From positions 4,072 through 68,071 of the forward strand of contig JBPCPV010000055.1 of the NCBI GenBank assembly GCA_050998805.1: DNA of 64,000 nt, in the 5' to 3' direction. Position 1 is the stretch's first letter. Each line of letters begins with the position of its first letter. Below, in pieces: positions 43,392 to 52,117 of the stretch. Both the position numbers and the translations under genes were made by a program. The stretch comes from JAICKM01 sp050998805. GTDB taxonomy: Bacteria; Chloroflexota; Chloroflexia; QHBQ01; JAICKM01. The notes under the pieces were generated by a model. It did no database searches. It was not told the DNA's origin and worked only from the letters and a program-made list of their open reading frames with translations.

Positions 43392-45710
43392 ATGTACATC
43401 CGCAACCATAAATGGGTCGTCCCCGGGGTTCTGCTGCTTGCTCTGCTGCTCGCACTGCCGATGCTGGCCGGGGCGGGGAAGGCGGGGGCGGCCCCGTCGG
43501 GGCCTCGCACCCTATCTGCCGACAGCGTGCCCGCCGAGGTACGCAGCGGGCAGGCCAAACTGCTCGGACCACACGCCGCAGCAGCGCCGATGGATCTGCT
43601 CTTCATGCTGCCGATGCGCGACAAGGTCGGCCTCGACGCCTTCCTGGCCGACGTGTCCAACCCGCAAAGCCCGAACTTCGGCCATTACCTGACGCAGGAA
43701 GAGGCCAACGCCCGCTTCAACCCCGACACCGCGCACGAAAAGTCGGTGGAGGCCTGGCTCGGCGCTCATGGCATCACGGTCCTCGACACTGTGCCGAACC
43801 ACCTCTACGTGAAGGCGACGGCGACCAGCGGCGCGTTCCAGACGCTGCTCGGCGTGCAGATCAACGACTACAGCCTGCCGGGCCGCACCTTCTACTCGCT
43901 CGACCGCCCTGTCACACTGCCGGCGGAGGTAAGCGCCGATGTGCAGTCGGTGGTCGGGCTGACGAACATCGCGCAGTTCCACACGTTCAACAACGGCCTC
44001 GCGCATGGGGCGCCGGCCTACTACCCGCAGGATATGGCTAACGCCTACGACGTGAACCCGCTGTGGGCCGCCGGGTACACCGGTGCCGGCACCACGGTCG
44101 CGCTCACCCTCTGGGGCGCTGCGCCGACCGACGGCACGCTGAACACATGGGCGGCCGCCACAAACGCTGCGGTCGCCACGCGGGCCAACGGTCGCTTAAT
44201 CGTGATCCCGGTTGACGGCGGCAGCACGTTCGAGGACGCCGGCGAGGCCGGCCTCGACATCGAATCCTCCGGCGGCATCGCCTACCAGGCCCAGATCCGC
44301 TACTACGAGGCGCGGACAAACTCTTCGGGCCAGCCTGACCTGGTGGGACTGACCGATACACTTAACCGGGCCGGCACCGATAGCGTCTTCAATCGCCAGA
44401 TCAGCAGCTCCTGGGGCGGCGACGAAGATTCGTCGCTGACAAGTGCCTTCGAACCGGTTTTTTCCTCGAATGCGGCCACCGGCCACGACTACCTCTTCTC
44501 GAGCGGCGACTCCGGTTCTTCATCCAATTCCGGTAACGGCGACCCATATCCGGCCTACCCAGCATCCAGCCCCTATGTGACTTCGGTCGGCGGCACGCGC
44601 TTCAACGGCGACGTGAATCCGAACTGGCCGGGAGAGGACACCTGGCTGTATGTGCCTCCGCCCGCCCCTGGCCCGGAGGGCAGTGGCGGCGGCTACTCGC
44701 TGACTTTCGCTAACCCGTCCTGGGAAGTCGCCCCCGGCTTCAACAACACGCATCGTGGCTACCCCGACGTGGCAGCGGTGGCCGACCCGGCGACGGGCTA
44801 CTATGTCTGCTACGGCAACAGCAGCGCGTGCGCGCAGTACGGCGGCACCAGTCTGTCGTCTCCGCTCTGGGCGGGCATGATGGCTATCACCAACCAGTAC
44901 CTGGTGGCGCAGGGCAGGCCGGTACTTGGCTTCGCCAACCCCCGGCTATACCAACTGGCTAACACTCCGCAGACCTTCCCCGCCTACCACGACATCACCG
45001 CCGGCACGAACGGCGTATATAATGCGGGGCCGGGCTGGGACGCGGTTACGGGTCTCGGCTCTCCCGATCTCTGGAACGTCGCCCGCGACCTCGCAGGCGT
45101 GAGCTTGCCGCCGACTGCTACACCGACGCTCGTATCGGGCCAGCACTTCACCGATGTGCCGCCAGCCAATCCGTTTTATGTGCAGATCAACTGGTGCGCG
45201 GACCACGGCATAGTGTCCGGCTACGCGAACGGCGACGGAACCTTCCGATACCTGCCGAACAACAGCGCGACTCGCGCCCAGGTCAGCAAGATGATCGTGA
45301 TCGCCGACGGGTGGGCGATTGACACGACTGGTGGCCCGCACTTCACCGACGTTTCGACGACCAACCCCTTCTACGGCGTCATCGAAACCGCCTACAACCA
45401 CGGCGTGATCTCCGGCTACAACGACCATACCTTCCACCCCTACAGCTCGGTGACGCGGAGCCAGTTCTCGAAGATCATCGTGCTCTCTAAGGGCTGGGCG
45501 ATCAACACGACCGGTGGCCCCCACTTCCGCGACGTGCCGTCGAGCAACCCATTCTACGGCGTAATCGAAACCGCGTATAACCACGGCATCGTCAGCGGCT
45601 ATACCTGCGGCGGGCCAGGAGAGCCGTGCCCCGGCACATACTTCCGCCCATACAACAACATCACGCGCGCCCAGCTCGCCAAGCTGATCTACTTCTCGTT
45701 CGGGCCTTAG
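43392..45710 (+). CDS. Secreted S53 (sedolisin/kumamolisin-like) peptidase with three SLH domains
   Basis: 772 residues. Signal peptide MYIRNHKWVVPGVLLLALLL with cleavage near AGA/GAA, then the pro-kumamolisin activation domain (about 45-195, FGHYLTQEEANARF). Catalytic set: Glu285 and Asp289 in GEAGLDIES, oxyanion Asp373 in SSGDSGSS, and nucleophile Ser487 in YGGTSLSSP. Three S-layer-homology domains follow, from about 585, 650 and 710 (each begins HFTDV or HFRDV and carries a TRAQ/TRSQ element). The peptidase is probably bound to the cell envelope through the SLH domains. Acidic-active serine-carboxyl peptidases of this kind digest external protein. Confidence 0.9.
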   Translation: MYIRNHKWVVPGVLLLALLLALPMLAGAGKAGAAPSGPRTLSADSVPAEVRSGQAKLLGPHAAAAPMDLLFMLPMRDKVGLDAFLADVSNPQSPNFGHYLTQEEANARFNPDTAHEKSVEAWLGAHGITVLDTVPNHLYVKATATSGAFQTLLGVQINDYSLPGRTFYSLDRPVTLPAEVSADVQSVVGLTNIAQFHTFNNGLAHGAPAYYPQDMANAYDVNPLWAAGYTGAGTTVALTLWGAAPTDGTLNTWAAATNAAVATRANGRLIVIPVDGGSTFEDAGEAGLDIESSGGIAYQAQIRYYEARTNSSGQPDLVGLTDTLNRAGTDSVFNRQISSSWGGDEDSSLTSAFEPVFSSNAATGHDYLFSSGDSGSSSNSGNGDPYPAYPASSPYVTSVGGTRFNGDVNPNWPGEDTWLYVPPPAPGPEGSGGGYSLTFANPSWEVAPGFNNTHRGYPDVAAVADPATGYYVCYGNSSACAQYGGTSLSSPLWAGMMAITNQYLVAQGRPVLGFANPRLYQLANTPQTFPAYHDITAGTNGVYNAGPGWDAVTGLGSPDLWNVARDLAGVSLPPTATPTLVSGQHFTDVPPANPFYVQINWCADHGIVSGYANGDGTFRYLPNNSATRAQVSKMIVIADGWAIDTTGGPHFTDVSTTNPFYGVIETAYNHGVISGYNDHTFHPYSSVTRSQFSKIIVLSKGWAINTTGGPHFRDVPSSNPFYGVIETAYNHGIVSGYTCGGPGEPCPGTYFRPYNNITRAQLAKLIYFSFGP

Positions 45711-45718
45711 CGCATATC

Positions 45719-45746
45719 TAGGGGCGGGTCAAAAGACCCGCTCCTA
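45719..45746. terminator. GGGTC/GACCC stem-loop after the peptidase gene
   Basis: A 12-bp stem (one G-U pair) around an AAAA loop: TAGGGGCGGGTC with GACCCGCTCCTA. It begins 9 bases after the peptidase stop and could end transcription or protect the mRNA end. The inner GCGGGTC/GACCCGC resembles the hairpin at 46973-46991, so it may be a mobile palindromic repeat. Confidence 0.5.
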
Positions 45747-45769
45747 CCGTGATCGTCTTTCGGATAACG

Positions 45770-46831
45770 ATGGCAAATTATGATACTGAGGTGGTGCGCC
45801 TCGACCCCGAGCACCCTGATCCGGCGGTGATGGAACGGGCGGGGGAGATGCTGCGGGCGGGGGAGCTGGTCGCGTTCCCTACGGAGACTGTCTACGGGCT
45901 GGGGGCGAACGCGCTCGACGCGGAGTCCGTTGCCCGGATCTTCGAGGCGAAGGGACGCCCTGCGACTGACCCCCTGATCGTGCATCTGGCGGACCTGGCG
46001 GGGGTGGAGGCGCTCGTGGCCGGTTCGCTGCCGCAAGCGGCTTACACACTCGGTGAGGCGTTCTGGCCGGGGCCGCTGACGCTGGTGCTGCCGCGTGGAT
46101 CTGCTGTGCCTCTGAACGTGACTGCGGGGCTGGACACGGTGGCCGTGAGGATGCCGGCGCACCCGGTGGCGCGGGCGCTGATCCTGGCGGCGGGGACGCC
46201 GATAGCCGCGCCGAGCGCGAACCTCTTCACACACACAAGCCCGACACGGGCCGCGGATGTCGTAGCCGACCTCGGCGGGCGGGTGCGGCTGATACTCGAT
46301 GCGGGGCCGACGATCCACGGCGTGGAGTCCACGGTGGTGGACCTCTGCTCTGATCCGCCGCGTGTGCTGCGGCCTGGCGCGGTGACGCTTGAGGCGCTGC
46401 GCGCGGTGCTGCCGGGTCTGGCGGCACCGCCCCCGCCGGGTGTCTCGCTGCCTGGGGAGCAGCGTTCGCCGGGGACGATGCTGAAGCATTACGCGCCACG
46501 CGCCGAGGTGGTGCTGCTTGACGGGGACGACCCGGCGCGGGTGCGCGCGGGGCTGGCCGAGGCGGTCACGGCGGCGCGCGCGGAGGGGCGGAAGGTCGGG
46601 CTGCTGCTTGCCGACGACGATCTGGCCGCGCTGGATATGCTGCCGCCGGGACGGGATCTGGTGCGGATGTCTCTCGGCGCGGAGGGCGATCTTGAGGGGC
46701 AGGCGCGGAGGCTGTTCGCGGCGTTACGGGATCTGGACGCCGCCGGGGTCTCGGTGATCGTGGTGCGCGCGCCGGCTACCGAGGGGCTGGGGCTGACTAT
46801 ACGGGACCGGCTTGTGCGGGCGGCCCGCTAG
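45770..46831 (+). CDS. L-threonylcarbamoyladenylate synthase, TsaC/Sua5 family
   Basis: 353 residues from the ATG at 45770 (a GTG at 45749 is also in frame). N-terminal YrdC domain: ELVAFPTETVYGLGANAL, IFEAKGRPATDPLIVHLAD, and APSANLFTHTSPT. The C-terminal Sua5 domain starts near 225, marked by GTMLKHYAPRAEVVLL, so this is the longer Sua5 type. It uses Thr, bicarbonate and ATP to make threonylcarbamoyl-AMP for t6A37 in ANN-decoding tRNAs; TsaB/D/E partners are not in this window. Confidence 0.9.
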   Translation: MANYDTEVVRLDPEHPDPAVMERAGEMLRAGELVAFPTETVYGLGANALDAESVARIFEAKGRPATDPLIVHLADLAGVEALVAGSLPQAAYTLGEAFWPGPLTLVLPRGSAVPLNVTAGLDTVAVRMPAHPVARALILAAGTPIAAPSANLFTHTSPTRAADVVADLGGRVRLILDAGPTIHGVESTVVDLCSDPPRVLRPGAVTLEALRAVLPGLAAPPPPGVSLPGEQRSPGTMLKHYAPRAEVVLLDGDDPARVRAGLAEAVTAARAEGRKVGLLLADDDLAALDMLPPGRDLVRMSLGAEGDLEGQARRLFAALRDLDAAGVSVIVVRAPATEGLGLTIRDRLVRAAR

Positions 46832-46840
46832 CCTCCAGCA

Positions 46841-46870
46841 CTGTCAGTCTGAGCGCAGCGAAGAATCTCG
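46841..46870. repeat. Dispersed GAGCGCAGCGAAGAATCT element, copy 2
   Basis: Second copy of the element at 15056-15085 (CAGTCT instead of CATTCT at its left). It is located 9 bases after the TsaC stop codon. Confidence 0.75.
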
Positions 46871-46914
46871 GTAGTGTTATACCTGGGGTTTTCGCAACTC
46901 AGGCTGTGAAAAAG

Positions 46915-46943
46915 TTGACAAATAGGGCCGGAACGCCTATAAT
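46915..46943 (+). promoter_or_regulatory. Perfect consensus sigma-70-type promoter of sufB
   Basis: TTGACA (46915-46920), exactly 17 bases, TATAAT (46938-46943). Both hexamers match the vegetative consensus in full. Transcription should start near 46950, giving a leader of about 60 bases. Confidence 0.85.
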
Positions 46944-46972
46944 AGAGAGACGAGGATAACACAGATTATGGG

Positions 46973-46991
46973 GACGGGTCTCAGACCCGTC
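46973..46991 (+). promoter_or_regulatory. Hairpin in the sufB leader
   Basis: GACGGGTC (46973-46980), loop TCA, GACCCGTC (46984-46991): an 8-bp perfect stem, ending 6 bases before the GGGGGG ribosome-binding site (46998-47003). It is similar to the palindrome after the peptidase gene. Confidence 0.55.
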
Positions 46992-47011
46992 GGGACACGG
47001 GGGGTAATGAT

Positions 47012-48427
47012 ATGACAACTATGGTGAACGGCGAAACAGAGGCTGGCGGGCTTGACGGATACAAGTACGGGTTCCACATGCGGGATACGTCGGTCTTCCG
47101 GGCGAAGCGGGGACTGAGCCGTGAGGTGGTGGCCGAGATTTCGGAGATGAAGGGCGAGCCGGAGTGGATGCGGGCCTTCCGCCTGCGCGCGCTCGAAACC
47201 TTCTACCGCAAACCGATGCCGACCTGGGGGGGCGACCTGTCGGGGATCAACTTCGACGATATTTACTACTATATCAAGCCGACCGACGCACAGGGCAAGA
47301 CCTGGGACGACGTGCCGCCTGAGATCAAGGACACGTTTGAGCGGCTGGGCATACCCGAGGCCGAGCGGAAGTACCTCGCCGGCGTCGGCGCGCAGTACGA
47401 CTCGGAAGTGATCTACCACAGCATCCGAGAGGATCTCCAGGCCCAGGGCGTGATCTTCACCGACACAGATACCGGGCTGCGGGAATACCCGGAGCTGTTC
47501 CGTAAGTACTGGGCGACGATCATACCGCCGGGCGACAACAAGTTCGCCGCGCTGAACAGCGCGGTCTGGAGCGGCGGGTCGTTCGTGTATGTGCCGGCCG
47601 GGGTGAAGGTGGAGATCCCGTTGCAGGCGTACTTCCGCATCAACGCGCAGAGCATGGGGCAGTTCGAGCGGACGCTGATCATCGCCGAGCCGGGCAGCTA
47701 TATCCACTACGTCGAGGGCTGCACCGCGCCGACGTATCGGGAGGACAGTCTCCACAGCGCCGTGGTCGAGATCATGGTCCATGAGGGCGCGCGCGTGCGC
47801 TATACGACTATCCAGAACTGGTCGGGCAACGTGTATAACCTGGTGACGAAGCGGGCCATGGCGATGCGCGACGCGACTATGGAATGGGTTGACGGGAATC
47901 TGGGCTCGAAGCTCACAATGAAGTACCCCGCAGTCTGGTGCATGGAGCCGGGTGCCCGGGGCGACGTGCTGTCTATCGCGTTCGCGGGCGACGGCCAACA
48001 TCAGGACGCGGGCGCGAAGATCATCCACGCAGCGCCGCACACTTCTTCGACGATCGTCTCGAAGTCTATATCGAGGGGCACGGGGCGCGCGACATATCGC
48101 GGCCTGCTGGAGGTGAAGGAAGGCTGCCACGACGTGAAGTCGAACGTGCGCTGCGACGCGCTGCTGCTCGACGAGCAGGCGCGGACCGACACCTATCCGA
48201 GCATCCAGATCAACGAGGACCATGTGCAGATCAGCCATGAGGCGACGGTCTCGAAGGTTGGCGAGGAGCAGCTGTTCTACCTGATGAGCAGGGGCCTGTC
48301 CGAGGCGGAAGCCTTCTCGATGATCATCAACGGCTTCATCGAGCCGATCACGAAGGAGATCCCTCTGGAATATGCGGTCGAACTCAACCGGCTGATACAA
48401 TTACAGATGGAAGGCTCCATCGGCTAG
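47012..48427 (+). CDS. sufB: Fe-S cluster assembly scaffold protein SufB
   Basis: 471 residues, the usual SufB length. Start chosen at 47012 because a G-rich Shine-Dalgarno lies 8 bases upstream. Typical segments are present: KPMPTWGGDLSGINFDDIYYY, AALNSAVWSGGSFVYVPAG, YVEGCTAPTY, NVRCDALLLDEQARTDTYPS and EATVSKVGEEQLFYLMSRG. SufB works with SufC (ATPase) and SufD as the SufBC2D scaffold for sulfur and iron loading; neither partner nor SufS/SufU is encoded nearby. The neighbours are tsaC upstream and the convergent liv operon downstream. A sole sufB suggests the rest of suf is at another locus. Confidence 0.95.
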   Translation: MTTMVNGETEAGGLDGYKYGFHMRDTSVFRAKRGLSREVVAEISEMKGEPEWMRAFRLRALETFYRKPMPTWGGDLSGINFDDIYYYIKPTDAQGKTWDDVPPEIKDTFERLGIPEAERKYLAGVGAQYDSEVIYHSIREDLQAQGVIFTDTDTGLREYPELFRKYWATIIPPGDNKFAALNSAVWSGGSFVYVPAGVKVEIPLQAYFRINAQSMGQFERTLIIAEPGSYIHYVEGCTAPTYREDSLHSAVVEIMVHEGARVRYTTIQNWSGNVYNLVTKRAMAMRDATMEWVDGNLGSKLTMKYPAVWCMEPGARGDVLSIAFAGDGQHQDAGAKIIHAAPHTSSTIVSKSISRGTGRATYRGLLEVKEGCHDVKSNVRCDALLLDEQARTDTYPSIQINEDHVQISHEATVSKVGEEQLFYLMSRGLSEAEAFSMIINGFIEPITKEIPLEYAVELNRLIQLQMEGSIG

Positions 48428-48487
48428 TTCGGCGGATAGAATGTGTAGACGGAGTACTCGGCGACGGGTACTCCGTTCTTTTTGGGC

Positions 48488-49204
48488 TTAATCTTCGCCT
48501 AGATATGCTTTCCGCACCTGCTCGCTCTTGAGCAGGTTGGCCCCGGTGTCTTCAAGGACGATGCGGCCGGTTTCGATGACGTAGCCCCGGTGGGCGATTT
48601 GGAGGGCGAGGAGCGCGTTTTGCTCCACGAGCAGGATGGTGGTCGCGCCGCCGGCGTTTAGGTCGCGGATGATGCTGAAGATCGTCTCGACGAGGATCGG
48701 GGAGAGGCCCATCGAAGGCTCGTCGAGCAGCAGGAGCTGGGGCTTGCTCATCAGCGCGCGGCCCATCGCGAGCATCTGCTGCTCGCCGCCGGAGAGAGTG
48801 CCGCCCTGCTGGGTCAGGCGCTCTTTGAGGCGGGGGAAGAGCACGAGCACCCGGTCCAGGTCGGCGGCTATGCCTGCGGCGTCCTTTCGCGCGAACGCGC
48901 CCATCTCGAGGTTCTCGCGGACGCTCATGCGGCGGAAGATGCGGCGGCCTTCGGGCGAGTGGGCGATGCCGAGGTGGACCATGCGCTCCGGCGGCTGGTT
49001 GTCGATCCGCTTGCCTTCGAGGGTGATACGGCCCTGGCGCGGGTGTAACATGCCGGAGATGGTGCGTAAGGTTGTCGTCTTGCCGGCGCCGTTACTGCCG
49101 ATCAGGGTGACGATCTCGCCCTTGTTGACCGTCAGGGAGACGCCTTTCAGCGCCTTGATGTTGCCGTAGTAAGTTTCGATGCCGTCAACTTCAAGTAAGG
49201 CCAT
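48488..49204 (-). CDS. livF: Branched-chain amino-acid ABC transporter ATPase LivF
   Basis: 238 residues. Walker A GSNGAGKTTTLR (36-47), signature LSGGEQQMLAMGRALM, Walker B LLLLDEPSMGLSPI, and switch histidine region ILLVEQNALLAL, all characteristic of LivF-type (HAAT) ATPases. The start overlaps the LivG end by 14 bases. Last gene of the liv operon and convergent with sufB; 60 bases separate the two stops. Confidence 0.93.
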   Translation of the reverse strand: MALLEVDGIETYYGNIKALKGVSLTVNKGEIVTLIGSNGAGKTTTLRTISGMLHPRQGRITLEGKRIDNQPPERMVHLGIAHSPEGRRIFRRMSVRENLEMGAFARKDAAGIAADLDRVLVLFPRLKERLTQQGGTLSGGEQQMLAMGRALMSKPQLLLLDEPSMGLSPILVETIFSIIRDLNAGGATTILLVEQNALLALQIAHRGYVIETGRIVLEDTGANLLKSEQVRKAYLGED

Positions 49205-50021
49205 TGCCGGCTCCTGAGTAGAGGTTCCGCGCCGTCTGCGCGCGGCCCAGATAGGCTTCGACCACGCGCGGGTCGTTCCGCACCTCGTCGGGGGTGCCCT
49301 CGGCGATCTTCACGCCGTAGTTCAGCACGGTCACGCGCTCAGAGATCCGCATTACGACCTTCATATCATGCTCTATCAGCAGCACGGTGAGGCCAAGCTC
49401 GTGCTGTAGGCGCTTGATCAGGTCCATCATGGCGACGGTTTCCTGCGGGTTCATACCGGCGGTCGGCTCGTCAAGCATCAGCAGCTTCGGGTCGGCGGCG
49501 AGGGCGCGTGCGATTTCGAGGCGGCGCTGGTCGCCGAAGGAGAGGTTCTTCGCAAGCCGGGTTTCGTCTCCGCCAAGGCCGACAGAGCCGAGCAAATCAC
49601 GCGCCCTGGTTCTGGCATCGGCTTCTTCGGTGAGGGCAATGGGGCTGTGCGTGAGGGTGGCCCAGAGGCTGGCGTGCAGGCGGGAATGTTCGCCGACGAG
49701 CACATTGTCGAGCACGGTCATGTTGCCGAAGAGCCGGGTGTTCTGGAAGGTGCGCGTGATGCCGAGTGCGGCCACCCTGTCCGGCGGCAGGCCGGTGATC
49801 GGTCCGCCGTTGAACCAGATTTCGCCGCCGGACGGCTTGTAGACGCCGGAGAGGATGTTGAAGAAGACCGTCTTGCCGGCACCGTTCGGGCCGATGATGC
49901 TGACGATGGCGTGCCGGGGTATCTCGAAGTCGATTCCGTCGAGCGCGGCGAGTTCCGCGAAGGTTTTCGTGATGCCGATCGCCCTCAAGAGCAGGGGACG
50001 ATATAAGCCGGTGTCATCCAT
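49191..50021 (-). CDS. livG: Branched-chain amino-acid ABC transporter ATPase LivG (paralogue 2)
   Basis: 276 residues. Walker A GPNGAGKTVFFN, Q-loop region TFQNTRLFGNMTVLDNVLVG, signature variant LSFGDQRRLEIARALA, Walker B LLMLDEPTAGMNP and H-loop LLIEHDMKVVM are LivG features. About 85% of these motif positions agree with the upstream LivG copy, but the surrounding sequence differs. Its presence beside a second LivG is unusual; both keep all catalytic motifs. Confidence 0.92.
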   Translation of the reverse strand: MDDTGLYRPLLLRAIGITKTFAELAALDGIDFEIPRHAIVSIIGPNGAGKTVFFNILSGVYKPSGGEIWFNGGPITGLPPDRVAALGITRTFQNTRLFGNMTVLDNVLVGEHSRLHASLWATLTHSPIALTEEADARTRARDLLGSVGLGGDETRLAKNLSFGDQRRLEIARALAADPKLLMLDEPTAGMNPQETVAMMDLIKRLQHELGLTVLLIEHDMKVVMRISERVTVLNYGVKIAEGTPDEVRNDPRVVEAYLGRAQTARNLYSGAGNGLT

Positions 50022-50041
50022 AGAAGTCCTCGCTCCGTCTG

Positions 50042-50890
50042 TCAGGCGGTTGTGCCGGCGCGACCGAGATATGCCTCGATCACGCGGGGGTTGGCCCGAA
50101 CCTCTGCCGGGCTGCCCTCGGCGATCTTCACTCCGTAGTCGAGCACCGAAATCCGCTCAGAGAGTCCCATGACGACCTTCATATCGTGCTCGATGAGCAA
50201 GACAGTCAGTTTGAGCCGGTCACGGACCGAGCGGATAAACTCGATCAGGTCGGAGGTTTCGTTCGGGTTCATGCCGGCGGTCGGCTCGTCGAGCAGCAGC
50301 AGCTTCGGGTCGCTGGCTAGGGCGCGTGCGATCTCTAAGCGGCGCTGGTCCCCATAGGGGAGGTTCTTCGCCATCTCCTCAGCGTTATCGGCGAGGCCGA
50401 CGAAATCGAGGAGGCCCATCGCCGTTTCGCGGGAGCCAGCCTCCTCGTTGCGGACGGCTGGGGTGCGGAGCACGACGCCGACCAGCCCAGCCTTCATGCG
50501 GGAGTGCCGCCCGACAAGTACGTTTTCGAGCACGGTCATGTTTGAGAAGAGGCGGATGTTCTGAAAGGTACGGGCGATGCCGAGCGAAGTGATGCGGGAG
50601 GGGTCTATGCCGGTGATCGGGGTTCCGTCGAAGATCAGCTCGCCGCTCGTCGGCTTGTAGATGCCGGTGATGGTGTTGAAGAAGGTCGTCTTGCCTGCGC
50701 CGTTCGGGCCGATCAGGCTGACTATTGAGCCGCGTGGGATGGTGAAGTCCACGCTGTTGACGGCGACGAGGCCCCCGAAGCGCATGGTGATGGCTTTGGC
50801 GACCAGCAGGTTCTTGGCGTCGTGTAGAGCACTTCCGTCTTGCTGAGGAGCGACCGCGACAGGCGCGTCAGTCTGCGGTTGTCGGGTCAT
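50042..50890 (-). CDS. livG: Branched-chain amino-acid ABC transporter ATPase LivG (paralogue 1)
   Basis: 282 residues, with an extra N-terminal tail of about 28 residues. Walker A GPNGAGKTTFFN, TFQNIRLFSNMTVLENVLVG, signature LPYGDQRRLEIARALA, Walker B LLLLDEPTAGMNP and LLIEHDMKVVMG. Start ATG overlaps the LivM stop (ATGA). Separated by 20 bases from the second LivG. The pair may form a heterodimer or serve different permease partners, which cannot be told from sequence. Confidence 0.92.
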   Translation of the reverse strand: MTRQPQTDAPVAVAPQQDGSALHDAKNLLVAKAITMRFGGLVAVNSVDFTIPRGSIVSLIGPNGAGKTTFFNTITGIYKPTSGELIFDGTPITGIDPSRITSLGIARTFQNIRLFSNMTVLENVLVGRHSRMKAGLVGVVLRTPAVRNEEAGSRETAMGLLDFVGLADNAEEMAKNLPYGDQRRLEIARALASDPKLLLLDEPTAGMNPNETSDLIEFIRSVRDRLKLTVLLIEHDMKVVMGLSERISVLDYGVKIAEGSPAEVRANPRVIEAYLGRAGTTA

Positions 50891-52110
50891 CCGTCACCTC
50901 CGCGCGTATCAGGGTCGGATTGGTCGGCCTCGCGCGTGTCGTAGACTTCCTGGCGCTCGGCCTGGCTGATGTCGGCCGTCTCGGGATGGAGTTCGGCCTT
51001 GCGGCGCCTGCTCGGCAGCAGGCCCTCGGGCCGGAAGAGCATGAACAGCACGAGAGTGATGCCGTAGATGAAGAAGATGTTCGTTCCGAGGTTGAGGTGG
51101 ATCAGGAAGTCGGAATGGATGCTGCGGCCAAGATCGTTGAGCCAGTTGTTGAGCTGGATGAGCAGCACGGTTTGCAGCAAGTAGATGACTATCGCGCCGA
51201 CGATCACGCCCCAGAGGTTGCCCATGCCGCCGAGGATCACCATGCAGAGGATGAGCACCGATTGGCTGAAGTTGAATGAGTTGGGGTCGGCGAAGCCGAG
51301 GTGGGCGGCGTAGAACGTGCCCGCGAAGCCCGCGAAGCCTGCGCCGAGTCCGAAGGCGAGCAGCTTGGTGATCGTCGTGTTGATGCCCATGCTGGCCGCC
51401 GCCAGCTCGTCCTCTCGGATCGCCATCCATGCACGCCCGATGCGGGAGTCCCGTAGGCGATTGATCACGAAGATCGCAAAGCCGGCCAGCACGAGCACCA
51501 GATAATAGAAGCCGATGTTGTCGTTGTTGGCTCCGATGACGAAGCTGCCGATTGCCGGCTTGTCTATGCCGGAGATCCCGTCTGCGCCGCCGGTGAGGCT
51601 GTCGAGGTTCAGGATGAAAGTCGGCACAATTTCGCCGAAGCCCAGGGTGACGATAGCGAGGTAGTCGCCGCGCAGCCGCAACGTGGGCGCGCCGAAGGCG
51701 ACGCCGAACAGGGCGGTGATGCCGGCAGACAGGAAGAGCATGATCCAAAACGGGATGTGGATGCCCTTCCAGCTCGATGCCAGTATCGAGTAGCTGTAGG
51801 TGCCGATGGCGAAGAAAGCGGCGTATCCCAGGTCGAGGAGGCCGGCGTAGCCGACGACGATGTTGAGGCCGAGCGCGAGCAAGATGAAGGCCCCGGTGTC
51901 TGCGGCAGCGTTGATGTTCGACTGGCTATAGATGCCCCCGCCCGGCAAGACGAGGATATGGGCCTCGGCGAGCATCTGGGGCACCGGCAGGAGGATCAGC
52001 AGAGTGCCGATGATCGCGGCTGTGATCATCGAACGGCGGCTCGCGCGGGCGGGGGCGGGGAAGATGCTGCCGCCGGTAGGCCGAACGCGGTTGCGTTGTG
52101 TCTGTTGCAT
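50887..52110 (-). CDS. livM: Branched-chain amino-acid ABC transporter permease LivM
   Basis: 407 residues, eight or nine membrane segments. LivM hallmarks: LNIVVGYAGLLDLGYAAFFAIGTY (about 80-103), FGAPTLRLRGDYLAIVTLGFGEI (about 148-170), and the EAA-type loop GRAWMAIREDELAAASMGIN (about 228-247) that docks on the ATPases. The C-terminus is a hydrophilic tail of about 55 residues (RRRKAELHPETADISQAERQ). Starts 7 bases after LivH. Confidence 0.93.
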   Translation of the reverse strand: MQQTQRNRVRPTGGSIFPAPARASRRSMITAAIIGTLLILLPVPQMLAEAHILVLPGGGIYSQSNINAAADTGAFILLALGLNIVVGYAGLLDLGYAAFFAIGTYSYSILASSWKGIHIPFWIMLFLSAGITALFGVAFGAPTLRLRGDYLAIVTLGFGEIVPTFILNLDSLTGGADGISGIDKPAIGSFVIGANNDNIGFYYLVLVLAGFAIFVINRLRDSRIGRAWMAIREDELAAASMGINTTITKLLAFGLGAGFAGFAGTFYAAHLGFADPNSFNFSQSVLILCMVILGGMGNLWGVIVGAIVIYLLQTVLLIQLNNWLNDLGRSIHSDFLIHLNLGTNIFFIYGITLVLFMLFRPEGLLPSRRRKAELHPETADISQAERQEVYDTREADQSDPDTRGGDG

Positions 52111-52117
52111 AGCGGGC

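Noticed and set aside
49191..50890. Second LivG as a sequencing or assembly duplicate of the first
   Set aside because: The two proteins differ over much of their length and their DNA is clearly distinct, so they are real paralogues.
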